Shown: piece after piece, positions 1-7,953 of the stretch
Position numbering within the stretch: position 1 is the stretch's first letter
Layout of the letters: each line of letters opens with the position of its first letter
Assembly (NCBI GenBank): GCA_021372375.1
Contig: JAJFUN010000089.1
Location: 1-38,404, forward strand
Length of the DNA stretch: 38,404 nucleotides
Source of the DNA: Pelosinus sp.
GTDB taxonomy: Bacteria > Bacillota > Negativicutes > Propionisporales > Propionisporaceae
Direction: 5' to 3'
Made by a program: the position numbers and the translations under genes
Notes under the pieces: generated by a model
The model's database searches: none
What the model was told of the DNA's origin: nothing
Seen by the model: only the letters and a program-made list of their open reading frames with translations

Positions 1-449
1 TCGGCTATAATTATGGGGCTAAAAGTTATATGCGGGTTCTTGAGGCGCTGCGCTTGGGGGCGGGGGCAGCAACAATCGTAACTACTGCTGGTTTTGTCGT
101 TGTGGAGCTGTTTCATGAGCAGATTATCCTGCTCTTTAATAATAATGCTGAATTGGTGTCAACAGGGTCAATAGGACTGCGTATCATGCTGCTTATGTTG
201 CCGATAATTGGTTTTCAGGTTATTGGTTCCAATTACTTTCAGGCTACCGGACGAGCCGGAATCGCAGCTTTTACTACGCTCTCTAGACAAATCATTTTGC
301 TTATTCCCTTACTCCTCATTTTGCCGCACTTTTTTGGCTTAGAAGGAGTATGGTGGGCCATGCCGCTATCGGATCTTGGTTCAGCATTGATCACCGGTTT
401 TTTTGTATTGCGTGAAGTTAAAAAATTGCGTTATACGAACAATTTTTAA
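1..449 (+). CDS. MATE family multidrug efflux protein, C-terminal part (5' truncated by window edge)
   Basis: The reading frame is open from base 3 and enters with GYNYGAKSY, a segment typical of the second half of MATE (multi antimicrobial extrusion) sodium- or proton-coupled drug exporters. About 148 residues are visible. They contain four hydrophobic stretches that fit the last transmembrane helices, including a GRAG loop followed by RQIILLIPLLLILP, and end in the basic tail REVKKLRY. The ATG at 30 is internal; the true start lies before the window. The protein would sit in the cytoplasmic membrane. Substrate cannot be told. No terminator-like hairpin is obvious between its stop and the next gene. 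Confidence 0.85.
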   Translation, partial: GYNYGAKSYMRVLEALRLGAGAATIVTTAGFVVVELFHEQIILLFNNNAELVSTGSIGLRIMLLMLPIIGFQVIGSNYFQATGRAGIAAFTTLSRQIILLIPLLLILPHFFGLEGVWWAMPLSDLGSALITGFFVLREVKKLRYTNNF

Positions 450-534
450 AAAACTATAGCCTTGGTCAGATTTTTCCGATATAATATTGCAGGTTGCTTT
501 TTAGAATTATAATAAGATATGAGGGTGGAAGTTA

Positions 535-1926
535 ATGAGCAATATATATGATGTAGCCATTATTGGCGGTGGGCCGGCGGCTATTTTTGCTGCTTACGAG
601 TTAGTAGTAAAAAATGCCGATGCCAAGATTATTATGATTGAGGCCGGACATGATATTTATAAACGAACTTGCCCTATTGCGGAAAAGAAGGTAGAACGCT
701 GCGTGGGCTGCAAACCGTGCAGCATTATGCGGGGGTTTGGCGGCGCTGGCGCGTTTTCTGACGGGAAATATAATTTTACTACTGAGTTTGGCGGGTGGCT
801 GAATGAGTACCTGCCTGAGCGGGAAGTTTGGCAGCTGATTGATTATATAGATGAGATTAATCTAAAGTATGGTGCGCCAAAAGAGTTTTTCACAACCAAA
901 AACAGTGATATCGGCCGCAAAGCCTTAACCTACGATCTGCATTTGCTGGGCGCCAAGGTAAGACATTTGGGGACTGAGAATAATCTGCAGATTATGAAGG
1001 ATATTTACGAGTTTTTAAAAGATAAGATTACAATTGTCTTTGAAACCGCGGTTACCACGATAAAAAAAGAACAGGATGGTTTTGTCCTAGAGACTGATAG
1101 CAAGCTGGGAAGGGTAGCGTGTCAGTATCTCATTGCTGCACCCGGCCGGGCTGGGTCGGAATGGTTTGCCAAGGAGTGCAAGGAGCTGGGGTTATCCCGC
1201 TTTAACAATCAGGTTGATGTCGGGGTGCGGGTAGAAATTCCATCCGAGGTTTTTCAGCATATTACGGATGAAGTATATGAAGCCAAACTGGTGTATCGGA
1301 CCAAGCAGTATGGGGATTTGGTGCGTACCTTTTGTATGAATCCCAAGGGGTATGTTGTCGCTGAAAATACCGATGGCATTATTACTGTTAATGGGCATAG
1401 CTACCGGGATGAAAAAATGCACAGCAAGAATACCAACTTTGCACTACTTGTAAGCAATCGCTTTACCGAACCCTTTAATGAGCCGCATCAGTACGGCAAG
1501 CGTATTGCATCCTTTTCCAATTTGTTGAGTGGCGGCGTGCTGGTACAGCGGTTTGGCGATTTGATCAAAGGCCGCCGTACTAATGCACATCGTTTGGAGC
1601 AAAGCTTTACCAAACCAACCTTAAAGGCAACACCCGGGGATTTGAGTCTGGTTCTGCCCAAGCGTCATTTAGATAATATTATTGAAATGATTTACGCGCT
1701 CAATAAAATTGCTCCAGGCATGGCGAATGATGATACGTTGTTATATGGGGTAGAAGTCAAGTTCTATAGCTCGCGCTTGCAGCTGTCTGACAAGCTGGAA
1801 ACCGAGATACCCAATATGTTTGCTATTGGCGACGGAGCCGGGATTACGCGTGGGTTATCCCAAGCCAGCGCATCAGGCGTGCATGTGGCAAGGATTATTA
1901 AAGATCGGCTTGCAGCAAAGGTGTAA
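535..1926 (+). CDS. NAD(P)/FAD-dependent dehydrogenase (uncharacterised FAD oxidoreductase family)
   Basis: A 463-residue soluble flavoprotein. The N-terminus has the dinucleotide-binding pattern VAIIGGGPAAIFAAYEL. A cysteine cluster follows (CPIAEKKVERCVGCKPC, about residues 46-62), then GFGGAGAFSDGKYN, and near the C-terminus the second FAD motif FAIGDGAGITRGLSQASASG. This order matches the family annotated as FAD-dependent dehydrogenase in Clostridia and Negativicutes (COG2509-like), whose substrate is not established. The cysteine cluster could bind metal or be redox active, but this is inference. The ATG at 535 is preceded by GAGGGTGGAA. A TATAAT hexamer lies at 480-485 without a clear -35. 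The gene is followed by a strong hairpin terminator and appears monocistronic. Confidence 0.8.
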   Translation: MSNIYDVAIIGGGPAAIFAAYELVVKNADAKIIMIEAGHDIYKRTCPIAEKKVERCVGCKPCSIMRGFGGAGAFSDGKYNFTTEFGGWLNEYLPEREVWQLIDYIDEINLKYGAPKEFFTTKNSDIGRKALTYDLHLLGAKVRHLGTENNLQIMKDIYEFLKDKITIVFETAVTTIKKEQDGFVLETDSKLGRVACQYLIAAPGRAGSEWFAKECKELGLSRFNNQVDVGVRVEIPSEVFQHITDEVYEAKLVYRTKQYGDLVRTFCMNPKGYVVAENTDGIITVNGHSYRDEKMHSKNTNFALLVSNRFTEPFNEPHQYGKRIASFSNLLSGGVLVQRFGDLIKGRRTNAHRLEQSFTKPTLKATPGDLSLVLPKRHLDNIIEMIYALNKIAPGMANDDTLLYGVEVKFYSSRLQLSDKLETEIPNMFAIGDGAGITRGLSQASASGVHVARIIKDRLAAKV

Positions 1927-1952
1927 TCCGCTTCGAATAAATTTAATATGCG

Positions 1953-1981
1953 AAAAAGGCTGCCAAGTTGGCAGCCTTTTT
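1953..1981 (+). terminator. Rho-independent terminator after FAD dehydrogenase
   Basis: Arms AAAAAGGCTGCC and GGCAGCCTTTTT form a perfect stem around a short AAGTT loop, with a T-run on the 3' side and an A-run on the 5' side. It lies 27 bases after the stop and could work in both directions. Confidence 0.9.
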
Positions 1982-2144
1982 GGTTGATTTTGTAAAGGTC
2001 CCCTATGTTAGAGGGGATCTTGGCTTATGACGGGGTGCTACCAGGAGATTTGCAATGGCGGCAGGAATTTTGGAAATATAGACGAATATATAATTTTTGG
2101 TTGTTTTAGTATGCATAATTATGCGTTGTGGTGGGGGATATACA

Positions 2145-3860
2145 ATGGTTTGTAATCGACAAGTTGGATTTTATATGGTAATGGGCTTTATACTGGTTGG
2201 GTTTCCCACCTGGATTTTGACCTTGGCGGCAATCTGTTTTTTGGCTGGCGGAGTGCTTCATGCCTGGCTGGTCTGGGCCGCGGGGGCTGCTGCGCTGGCT
2301 AGCGGTTTTGCGGCAGCAAGGCATTATTTTCGGGAGGAAGCCGCAAAATTTTTCGTGCTGACCAGTATAACCACGCTGCTTATTTTTGGCGTATTCTTTA
2401 ATATTGCGGGTGATTTTTATGATATGTCCTTTGACGGTGAGGTCTATCATCAGGAAGCAGTCATTAAGCTGGTTCATAACTGGAATCCTTTTCAGGAGCA
2501 GCTCATAAAGGTTGAGGCCGATTCACCTGATTTACTAAATCACTATGCGAAAGGTCCGTGGATTTATGAGGCGGCCTTATATAAAGCAACCTCAGCGATA
2601 GAAAATACAAAAGTATTTAATTTTTTGCTGCTTTCCGCCGCATTTTGTTTTACGCTGGCGGCACTGAAATCACAGTCCAAAATTAAATATCCAGCCCTTT
2701 TTAGCGTGCTGCTAACCTTGAATCCGGTTATGGTATATCAAACACTGAGTTTTTATATTGACGGACAGCTGGGTTCGCTGCTGCTGTGTTTTCTTGCTTT
2801 AGCGTTTATGATTACGCAGCGGCGGGATAGTTATCTTTATATTGGGCTTGTTATGACAATTGTGCTGCTTGCTAATGTAAAATTTACCGGTGTAGTATAT
2901 GCTGTTTGCGGCGGTGGACTATTAATTTCGTGGCTATGGAGTCTCCAGCAGCGCAGCCGGATTTTTCCCGTTATTAAAACAGGGCTTATCGGGTTATTGC
3001 TGGCTGTTTGTCTGGCTGGTTTTAATCCGTATGTTACCAATACGCTGTATTATGGCCATCCCTTTTATCCACTGTATGGGGCAGGGACGAATAATATGGA
3101 TATAATGACAAGCAATTCGCCCAAAAGTTTTTTTATAATGAACCGTTATGAAAAATTATTCTATGCCGCATTTTCTAAAAGCGAAAATGCCGTAGAACTT
3201 GACTTGCCGCAGCTCAAAGTGCCGTTTACCTATGAAAAGCGAGAGGTTGAGTTTTTCCTTACTGCTACGGATACGCGAATCGGCGGGTTTGGTCCTTTGT
3301 TTGGCGGCTTGTTGATATTTTCGGCACTATTGTTCCTGGTACTTTGGAGACGGCAGCGGCAAAGGGGACTCTATGCGGTAGCAGTTGCCAGTACAATCTT
3401 TTTATCCGCTATTGTCAATCCGGAAGCCTGGTGGGCGCGGTATGCTCCGCAGCTATGGGCTATTCCCATTGTGGCGGCCATAGGGGCACTTTCGGTACGG
3501 CAAGGGTATATCAGGCTGGGCGGCTGGGTTATGGCAGCGCTGTTAACCTTTAATATTGTATTGGTGACGGTGCCGTATGCGGTTGGCAATTATTATGCCT
3601 CCGCAGCGTGGGGTGAGGTGCTGGATGAATTAAAAGCCGTTAATGAGCCATTTTCTATTTACTTTGGTGAATTTCGTTCCAAGCGTACGCAGCTGCATGA
3701 GCGCGGCATTGAATATGTTGAAGTCAGGTATAATCATCACTTGCCAAACGGCGGCATTGACATAGAGCCTATTGACTGGAATTTGCCGGTCATGCGCGAT
3801 AATTGCATTGATGCTGTGCGTGATACACCGATTTATAAGTGGTTTTTTGCTCCGCAATGA
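2145..3860 (+). CDS. Multi-pass membrane protein, GT-C glycosyltransferase-like (dolichyl-phosphate-mannosyltransferase type)
   Basis: About 571 residues with roughly ten or more hydrophobic helices. The first periplasmic loop after about 100 residues carries an acidic motif (SFDGEVYHQEA) followed by LLNHYAKGPWIYE. This resembles GT-C fold glycosyltransferases, where an acidic pair in the first outer loop is catalytic. A long C-terminal soluble tail (about 75 residues) follows the last helix. The family assignment is by architecture only. The frame is open from a TTG at 2097, but ATG 2145 has a GTGGGGGA ribosome binding site eight bases upstream and the protein proper starts there; ATG 2121 is an alternative. 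It would use a lipid-linked sugar to modify a cell-surface molecule. No neighbouring envelope genes support a specific pathway. Confidence 0.6.
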   Translation: MVCNRQVGFYMVMGFILVGFPTWILTLAAICFLAGGVLHAWLVWAAGAAALASGFAAARHYFREEAAKFFVLTSITTLLIFGVFFNIAGDFYDMSFDGEVYHQEAVIKLVHNWNPFQEQLIKVEADSPDLLNHYAKGPWIYEAALYKATSAIENTKVFNFLLLSAAFCFTLAALKSQSKIKYPALFSVLLTLNPVMVYQTLSFYIDGQLGSLLLCFLALAFMITQRRDSYLYIGLVMTIVLLANVKFTGVVYAVCGGGLLISWLWSLQQRSRIFPVIKTGLIGLLLAVCLAGFNPYVTNTLYYGHPFYPLYGAGTNNMDIMTSNSPKSFFIMNRYEKLFYAAFSKSENAVELDLPQLKVPFTYEKREVEFFLTATDTRIGGFGPLFGGLLIFSALLFLVLWRRQRQRGLYAVAVASTIFLSAIVNPEAWWARYAPQLWAIPIVAAIGALSVRQGYIRLGGWVMAALLTFNIVLVTVPYAVGNYYASAAWGEVLDELKAVNEPFSIYFGEFRSKRTQLHERGIEYVEVRYNHHLPNGGIDIEPIDWNLPVMRDNCIDAVRDTPIYKWFFAPQ

Positions 3861-3898
3861 AAAAATGAGACAGGAAGCGTTTTTCCTGTCTCATTTTT
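3861..3898. terminator. Bidirectional terminator between convergent genes
   Basis: Perfect 15-base arms 3861-3875 and 3884-3898 (AAAAATGAGACAGGA and its complement) around an 8-base loop. A-run and T-run flank the stem, so it can end both the membrane protein on plus and the HD-GYP gene on minus, whose stop codon overlaps the last base. Confidence 0.92.
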
Positions 3899-5229
3899 CA
3901 TTGCATAAGTTCTAAAAATTTTTTGGCAAGGTCGGGATCAAACTGGGTGCCGGCGCATTTTTCAATTTCCTGTAAGGCGTTGCTGACAGGCATAGCGCTG
4001 CGGTAAGGGTGGTCACTGGTCATAGTGTCAAAGGCTTCAACGATGGATAGGAGGCGGCACTCCAGCGGAATTTGTTCTTCTTTTAAGCCTAAGGGGTAAC
4101 CTTGTCCGTTCCACCATTCGTGATGCTTGTTGATTAAATCGGCGATAGGCATAAGTGAAGGGGTGACGCGGGCAATCTTGTAGCCAATGCTGCTGTGCTT
4201 TTTGATTTCACTCAGTTCTTCAGGCGTCAGCCGGCCCTGTTTGCTGAGAATTTGGTGCGGGATACCTATTTTGCCGATATCGTGAAATGTAGCCAGCCAC
4301 TTTAGTTCCTGAATGGTTTGGGCGGAAAGGCCGCAGGCTCTTGCAAATTTTTCTATTAGCTGCTGCATATTGGCAAAGTGGTCGCGGGCAGTAGTATCAT
4401 GTTCTTGTAAGATAATAAGGATTGCTTGCAAAAATAACTCGCGGGCTTCTTTGCTGCGGTTTGTTTTATCGCAATACATGGCATAATCGGCTTGGTAAAA
4501 CAGCTCCTGGAGTTTGCTGTCTGGTTTTTCACTAATCGCCAGGCCCATAGAAATATTGATAGGTAAAGCGGGATTAGCTTTATTATAGACGGCTTCACTT
4601 TCCTGCAGAGCATCAGCGGCAGACTGCATTTGCCGGAGCGAGGTGTTTTTGAAAAAGATGATAAATTCACTGCTGCCGATACGGGAAATGCTGACCGCGG
4701 CGGTAAAGGACTTTTTCAGCAGGCTGATAGTGCTGGATAGTGCTTTGGCATGATTTACTATATCACTAGGCAGCTTTAGGTATTCGGCATCACACACTAT
4801 AACGCCGACCGGGAAATCGCGTGTATCCTGCAGGCGCTCAAGCTGAAGTTCAAAAAAGGTTCGGTTGGTTAAGCCGGTTGTCTTGTCGTAGAGACTGAGC
4901 TGGTTTAATTTCTCAATATTTTGCTGCTGTACAGTAATATTTTGGCTTAGCGCAAGGTTACACTGCTGTAATTCCGCAGAAACTTCCAGAAAGGTCTTGG
5001 TGTATAAATTTAGCAAATAATATAAACCGGCGGCACTGAGCAGGATGAGCAGGCAGTTTTTCATACTTTGCAGTATAAAGAGAGTTTGGTTGTCCATAGA
5101 CAAACTGAAAATAATCTTGTCCCCCAAAACAAACAAGAGTATACTTAACAATGTATATGCCAGCACTAATTTTTTTATAGTTAGTTTGGGAGCAAGCAAA
5201 TTTGTTTTTTCAGCGTTTTTATTCTGCAT
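3898..5229 (-). CDS. Membrane-anchored degenerate GGDEF plus HD-GYP phosphodiesterase
   Basis: 443 residues. Two transmembrane helices (about 19-44 and 57-78) are followed by a coiled region, a GGDEF-like domain (about 110-260) and a C-terminal HD-GYP domain (about 280-443). The GGDEF signature reads GSSEF (185-189), so cyclase activity is probably lost and the domain may only regulate. The HD-GYP domain is intact: HDIGKIGIP at 316 onward, HHEWWNGQGYP from about 369, and DTMTSDHPYR. Known members hydrolyse cyclic di-GMP at a metal centre. ATG 5229 is chosen because GAGGAGCG lies just upstream; the longer start at 5256 would place that site inside the gene. It probably lowers c-di-GMP in response to a membrane or periplasmic cue. 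Confidence 0.88.
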   Translation of the reverse strand: MQNKNAEKTNLLAPKLTIKKLVLAYTLLSILLFVLGDKIIFSLSMDNQTLFILQSMKNCLLILLSAAGLYYLLNLYTKTFLEVSAELQQCNLALSQNITVQQQNIEKLNQLSLYDKTTGLTNRTFFELQLERLQDTRDFPVGVIVCDAEYLKLPSDIVNHAKALSSTISLLKKSFTAAVSISRIGSSEFIIFFKNTSLRQMQSAADALQESEAVYNKANPALPINISMGLAISEKPDSKLQELFYQADYAMYCDKTNRSKEARELFLQAILIILQEHDTTARDHFANMQQLIEKFARACGLSAQTIQELKWLATFHDIGKIGIPHQILSKQGRLTPEELSEIKKHSSIGYKIARVTPSLMPIADLINKHHEWWNGQGYPLGLKEEQIPLECRLLSIVEAFDTMTSDHPYRSAMPVSNALQEIEKCAGTQFDPDLAKKFLELMQ

Positions 5230-5308
5230 ACAATAATCGCTCCTCGTTAGCATCAAAGTAATACATAGATTTTGATATAATAGAATGCTTTCTTAATTCG
5301 CGAAAACA

Positions 5309-5335
5309 GGATAAAGTCCTTGTTATAATATAACT
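5309..5335 (+). promoter_or_regulatory. Putative promoter element AGGATAAAGT...TCCT-GTTATAATATAA
   Basis: Between the divergent HD-GYP and deacetylase genes the sequence has AGGATAAAGTCCT (an AGGA/TCCT inverted repeat) followed by TTGTTATAATATAA with a TATAAT -10-like hexamer. A close relative is present at 7251-7280, which suggests a shared promoter or operator type. Function is inferred. Confidence 0.35.
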
Positions 5336-5425
5336 TTTAGTGTCAGGAAAGGTAACTTTTTGATTTAGTGCTGTGGGGAAGAAAAACTATGTATGTATTT
5401 ATATAGTAAATAGGGGCGAATAATA

Positions 5426-6187
5426 ATGAACATGACAAGACGGGGGTTTTTAAAGACATGCGCTTGGTCGCTTTTCACCATGGGGTTATCCAGCGATTTA
5501 CCTTTTGTGCGGCAAAGTTTTGCCGCAGAGTTTAACATTCCGGTGCTGATGTATCATCGGGTAGGTTATACAGAGGGACCGCTCACGGTTACGCCAGAGC
5601 GGCTGTCAGGTGACCTTAGCCGGTTATTAGGAAATGGCTATGTACCGATTACGTTGCAGCAGTTTGAAGACTATATGTTTAAACAAAAAGACGATTTGCC
5701 GCGCAGACCGGTACTGATTACTTTTGATGATGGTTATCGGGATAACTATGAATTTGCCTTTCCGGTACTGCAGCAATATGGGGTTGCCGCGACTTTCTTT
5801 GTTATTACAGGCATGCTTAATGATAGAATTAGGCTTTCTCCCGAACAAATCCGGGAAATGGCCAAATATCGGATGACTTTCGGGTCGCATACTGTTAATC
5901 ATCAGAGCTTGGGCTCGATGCCGCCGGAAAACGTTGCGTTTGAGCTTAATGCATCCAAGCTGGCACTTGAAGAGATACTCGGACACGAAGTAACGGCGCT
6001 GTCCTATCCATGCGGCAGCTATAATGCCACTACGCTGCGGATAGCTGGCGAATGTGGGTATTCGGATGCTTTTACGGTACGCCAGGCTATTTGTACAAGG
6101 TGGCTGCCGCAGCTTGAATTGCCGCGTGTACCGGTTTTCAGTTATTATGCTGATGTGCTGGATCGTATCGCAAGGGCATATTCGTAA
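5426..6187 (+). CDS. Polysaccharide deacetylase (CE4), Tat-type signal peptide
   Basis: 253 residues. The N-terminus has a twin-arginine motif TRRGFLK followed by a hydrophobic stretch and a likely cleavage site after SFAA (about residue 34), so it should be exported folded. The NodB/CE4 motifs are in order: TFDDGY (99-104, catalytic Asp and metal Asp), SHTVNH (154-159, metal histidines) and YPCGSYN (194-200). Family members remove acetyl groups from N-acetylglucosamine in peptidoglycan, chitin or exopolysaccharide; the substrate here is unknown. Length is near the minimum for the family. The start has AGGGGCG eight bases upstream. The upstream region holds a TATAAT element; an imperfect inverted repeat follows the stop. 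Confidence 0.9.
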   Translation: MNMTRRGFLKTCAWSLFTMGLSSDLPFVRQSFAAEFNIPVLMYHRVGYTEGPLTVTPERLSGDLSRLLGNGYVPITLQQFEDYMFKQKDDLPRRPVLITFDDGYRDNYEFAFPVLQQYGVAATFFVITGMLNDRIRLSPEQIREMAKYRMTFGSHTVNHQSLGSMPPENVAFELNASKLALEEILGHEVTALSYPCGSYNATTLRIAGECGYSDAFTVRQAICTRWLPQLELPRVPVFSYYADVLDRIARAYS

Positions 6188-6252
6188 GGTGAGACAGAGG
6201 ACGATGCGTTGACGTAGCGGGTTTAATCAAATAATCGTCCATTGTCTGACCT
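6187..6252. repeat. Imperfect inverted repeat (possible terminator or repeat element)
   Basis: Arms 6187-6205 and 6234-6252 match at 16 of 19 positions (AGGT.AGACA..GGACGAT) around a 28-base centre. There is no T-run, so this is not a standard terminator. It sits between the deacetylase stop and the tRNA promoter and may be a mobile palindromic repeat. Confidence 0.5.
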
Positions 6253-6268
6253 GGAACAAATTACCTTG

Positions 6269-6297
6269 TTGACAAGTAGGTTATTCATTGCTATAAT
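6269..6297 (+). promoter_or_regulatory. Consensus sigma-70 promoter for tRNA-Ser(UGA)
   Basis: TTGACA at 6269-6274 and TATAAT at 6292-6297 with a 17-base spacer: both hexamers are exact consensus. Predicted transcription start is about 10 bases before the tRNA. Confidence 0.9.
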
Positions 6298-6315
6298 GTT
6301 TCATGTGTCCGGTTT

Positions 6316-6404
6316 GGAGGGGTGTCCGAGCGGTTTAAGGAGCTGGTCTTGAAAACCAGTGATTCCGAAAGGAACCGTGGGTTCGAATCCCACCCCCTCC
6401 GCCA
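6316..6404 (+). tRNA. tRNA-Ser (anticodon UGA)
   Basis: An 89-base class II tRNA with encoded CCA. Acceptor GGAGGGG (6316-6322) pairs with CCCCTCC (6394-6400). The anticodon stem CTGGT/ACCAG encloses loop CTTGAAA, giving anticodon TGA. A long variable arm and the T-loop GGTTCGAATCC are present, as expected for serine tRNA. Confidence 0.97.
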
Positions 6405-6423
6405 TAAATACAAGAATTGTTTG

Positions 6424-6452
6424 TTGACAACAAAAAGGTTCTTGTATATACT
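6424..6452 (+). promoter_or_regulatory. Promoter for the second tRNA-Ser
   Basis: TTGACA 6424-6429 and TATACT 6447-6452 with a 17-base spacer lie between the two tRNA genes, so the second tRNA is probably transcribed on its own. The promoter is embedded in an inverted repeat (ATACAAGAA at about 6407 and TTCTTGTAT at about 6440). Confidence 0.8.
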
Positions 6453-6481
6453 AATATAGTAAGTTGCAGAAATGTGCACAC

Positions 6482-6572
6482 GGAGTGGTACTCAAGTGGC
6501 TGAAGAGGACGGTTTGCTAAATCGTTAGGGGTCGCAAGGCTCGCCAGGGTTCAAATCCCTGCCACTCCGCCA
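6482..6572 (+). tRNA. tRNA-Ser (anticodon GCU)
   Basis: A 91-base class II tRNA with encoded CCA. Acceptor GGAGTGG (6482-6488) pairs with CCACTCC (6562-6568). The anticodon loop TTGCTAA gives anticodon GCT. A long variable arm and GGTTCAAATCC T-loop are present. Confidence 0.97.
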
Positions 6573-6587
6573 TTTAAATGAATTTAG

Positions 6588-6620
6588 AGCCTGTTGACGG
6601 TTATGGTCAGCAGGCTTTTT
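6588..6620 (+). terminator. Rho-independent terminator after tRNA-Ser(GCU)
   Basis: Arms AGCCTGTTGAC (6588-6598) and GTCAGCAGGCT (6606-6616), with one G-T pair, are followed by a T-run (6616-6620). Confidence 0.9.
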
Positions 6621-6648
6621 GCAATGTTATATTTGAAAGTAAGTTTTA

Positions 6649-6686
6649 AGGGGCTGTCGCACTAAGAAAACGAGTGTGGCGGCCCT
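6649..6686. repeat. Palindromic repeat, GGCTGTCGCACTA family, copy 1 (degenerate)
   Basis: Arms AGGGGCTGTCGCACT (6649-6663) and AGTGTGGCGGCCCT (6673-6686) pair with a few G-T wobbles. The 5' arm shares the GGCTGTCGCACTA core with palindromes at 18226 and 35025. In this copy the stem lacks an immediate T-run. Confidence 0.6.
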
Positions 6687-6748
6687 GTTTAAGCATTTTT
6701 ATTTTTCGGATTCGATGGTTAATCGGTAACTTGCATTGTCGCGTATAT

Positions 6749-6780
6749 AAACACAGGAAGTATTTATTCTTCCTGTGTTT
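6749..6780 (-). terminator. Terminator of the zinc-ribbon gene
   Basis: Perfect 12-base arms AAACACAGGAAG (6749-6760) and CTTCCTGTGTTT (6769-6780). The stop codon of the minus-strand gene lies in the loop and T-rich sequence follows the stem on minus. Confidence 0.75.
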
Positions 6781-7210
6781 CACCGAGTGGGGACTGTAAA
6801 TACAAAAATTCACTGTATGGCAGCTCAAGCAGAGTTCTGTCTGTGGGAATAACTTCTAGTAAAGAGGTATCTTCTGTTGACACCTTACTCATGGCGCCGT
6901 CAGGGGAGTTGAAAAACGGTTCGCTAATATCGCCGTTGCGCCAGATGATGAGCGTTGCCCCCTCTGGGATAAGGTCAGTAGGAGGTATTGTATAAAATTC
7001 ACATTCAAAGTAAAATATAGCCATTAAGGTAGTAAGCAGTGTTATTGATAATGTTATATAACGAAATGTATGTCTTATACGTTTGCGCCGTTGATAGCTT
7101 TCGGGAATTTTTCTGGAGCGGGCACTTTTTTTAGTTTGTGCATTTGGCATACATTCTTCGCACAGTATCCAGTCGGCCGGAGAACTTTTGCCGCATTTCG
7201 GACAAGTCAT
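6764..7210 (-). CDS. Zinc-ribbon, single-pass membrane protein of unknown function
   Basis: 148 residues. The N-terminus is a zinc ribbon (CPKCGKSSPADWILCEEC, two CxxC pairs). It is followed by a strongly basic stretch (SYQRRKRIRHTF), one transmembrane helix (ITLSITLLTTLMAIFYF) and an outer domain of about 80 residues with no recognised motif. The positive-inside rule places the ribbon in the cytoplasm. Three ATG codons stand at the start; the third (7210) is chosen because GAAGGG ends nine bases before it, while the first (7219) directly touches that site. Similar ribbon-helix proteins are common but uncharacterised in Firmicutes. It is transcribed alone, divergently from the gene at 7457. 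Confidence 0.7.
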   Translation of the reverse strand: MTCPKCGKSSPADWILCEECMPNAQTKKSARSRKIPESYQRRKRIRHTFRYITLSITLLTTLMAIFYFECEFYTIPPTDLIPEGATLIIWRNGDISEPFFNSPDGAMSKVSTEDTSLLEVIPTDRTLLELPYSEFLYLQSPLGETQEE

Positions 7211-7250
7211 TGGCATCATCCCTTCTGATTAATAATTTAATATTACGACA

Positions 7251-7280
7251 AGGATAAAGTAAATTCCTGTTATAAAATAA
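7251..7280 (+). promoter_or_regulatory. Second copy of AGGATAAAGT...TCCTGTTATAA element
   Basis: AGGATAAAGT, seven bases with TTCCT, then GTTATAAAATAA. The element resembles that at 5309 and again lies between divergent genes. A promoter or operator role is inferred from position. Confidence 0.3.
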
Positions 7281-7456
7281 AATGGAGATGAATAGAATGA
7301 TTTGGTGTTTGTTAAAAAGACGAATAATAGATATAATTAATTACAAGGGAACATTTAGGTATGGCAGACAGAATCACGCAACAGTGGAAAAAGTGATGAT
7401 ATAGTATATGATTTAGGGAAAAATATACAATAAAATGGTGAGGGAAGAGAAAGAAT

Positions 7457-7873
7457 ATGGCGGCGAACATAGGGCTATTTCAGGATTTTGGGAAACAAAT
7501 TATTTTGGTATCAAAAGCAGAACAGTTGCTTGGGATTGATCCGGATGCTGTGCAGCCGGTGGTGGTAGATGTCTGGTTTTGTGAAACGGATGAAGTAATT
7601 GTGTTTTCTGTAGAAGTTTTGTGTGAGGATAAGCTTGTTGCGGCTTTTGCCTTTGAAATCAGCATCAATTCTCAGACGGAAATTATCCAGAGGCTGCTTA
7701 ATTATCAGGGGCTGTATTGTATGTACAATGATCTGAAAAAAATCGGTTATTTACCAGGTGATTTCGTTTACGAAAAAAATATAAAAAGTTCCCTCAAAAG
7801 AAACGGCGGTGTATTTATCAGCCGGTTGCCTGAGGCGGCGATTGCCAAGCTAAAAGCAATCCTTAAAAAATGA
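7457..7873 (+). CDS. Hypothetical protein, 138 residues
   Basis: Not recognised. A soluble-looking protein with alternating hydrophobic strands (VVVDVWFCETDEVIVFSVEV) and no signal peptide or transmembrane helix. The C-terminus is a short amphipathic lysine-rich helix (AAIAKLKAILKK). The ATG has GAGGGAAGAG upstream with suitable spacing, and base composition matches its neighbours, so it is likely a real gene. It is preceded by about 240 bases of AT-rich intergenic sequence and followed by a hairpin terminator, so it is probably a single transcription unit. No functional inference is possible from context. Confidence 0.7.
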   Translation: MAANIGLFQDFGKQIILVSKAEQLLGIDPDAVQPVVVDVWFCETDEVIVFSVEVLCEDKLVAAFAFEISINSQTEIIQRLLNYQGLYCMYNDLKKIGYLPGDFVYEKNIKSSLKRNGGVFISRLPEAAIAKLKAILKK

Positions 7874-7908
7874 AATTAGAAATTCACGTTCGAGAGGCGT
7901 GTTGCGGC

Positions 7909-7953
7909 GGGGTGTGTTAGGTAGAAACATGGAGTCTAGCACATCCCGTTTTT
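7909..7953 (+). terminator. Terminator after the 138-residue protein
   Basis: Arms GGGGTGTGTTAG (7909-7920) and CTAGCACATCCC (7936-7947), with two wobble pairs, are followed by GTTTTT. Confidence 0.75.

Noticed and set aside
2106-2477. 123-codon minus-strand frame opposite the membrane protein
   Set aside because: No start signal and no protein-like pattern; shadow of the plus-strand gene.
6291-6479. 62-codon minus-strand frame containing GWDSNPRFLSESLVF
   Set aside because: It is the antisense of tRNA-Ser(UGA); this peptide is a well-known annotation artefact.
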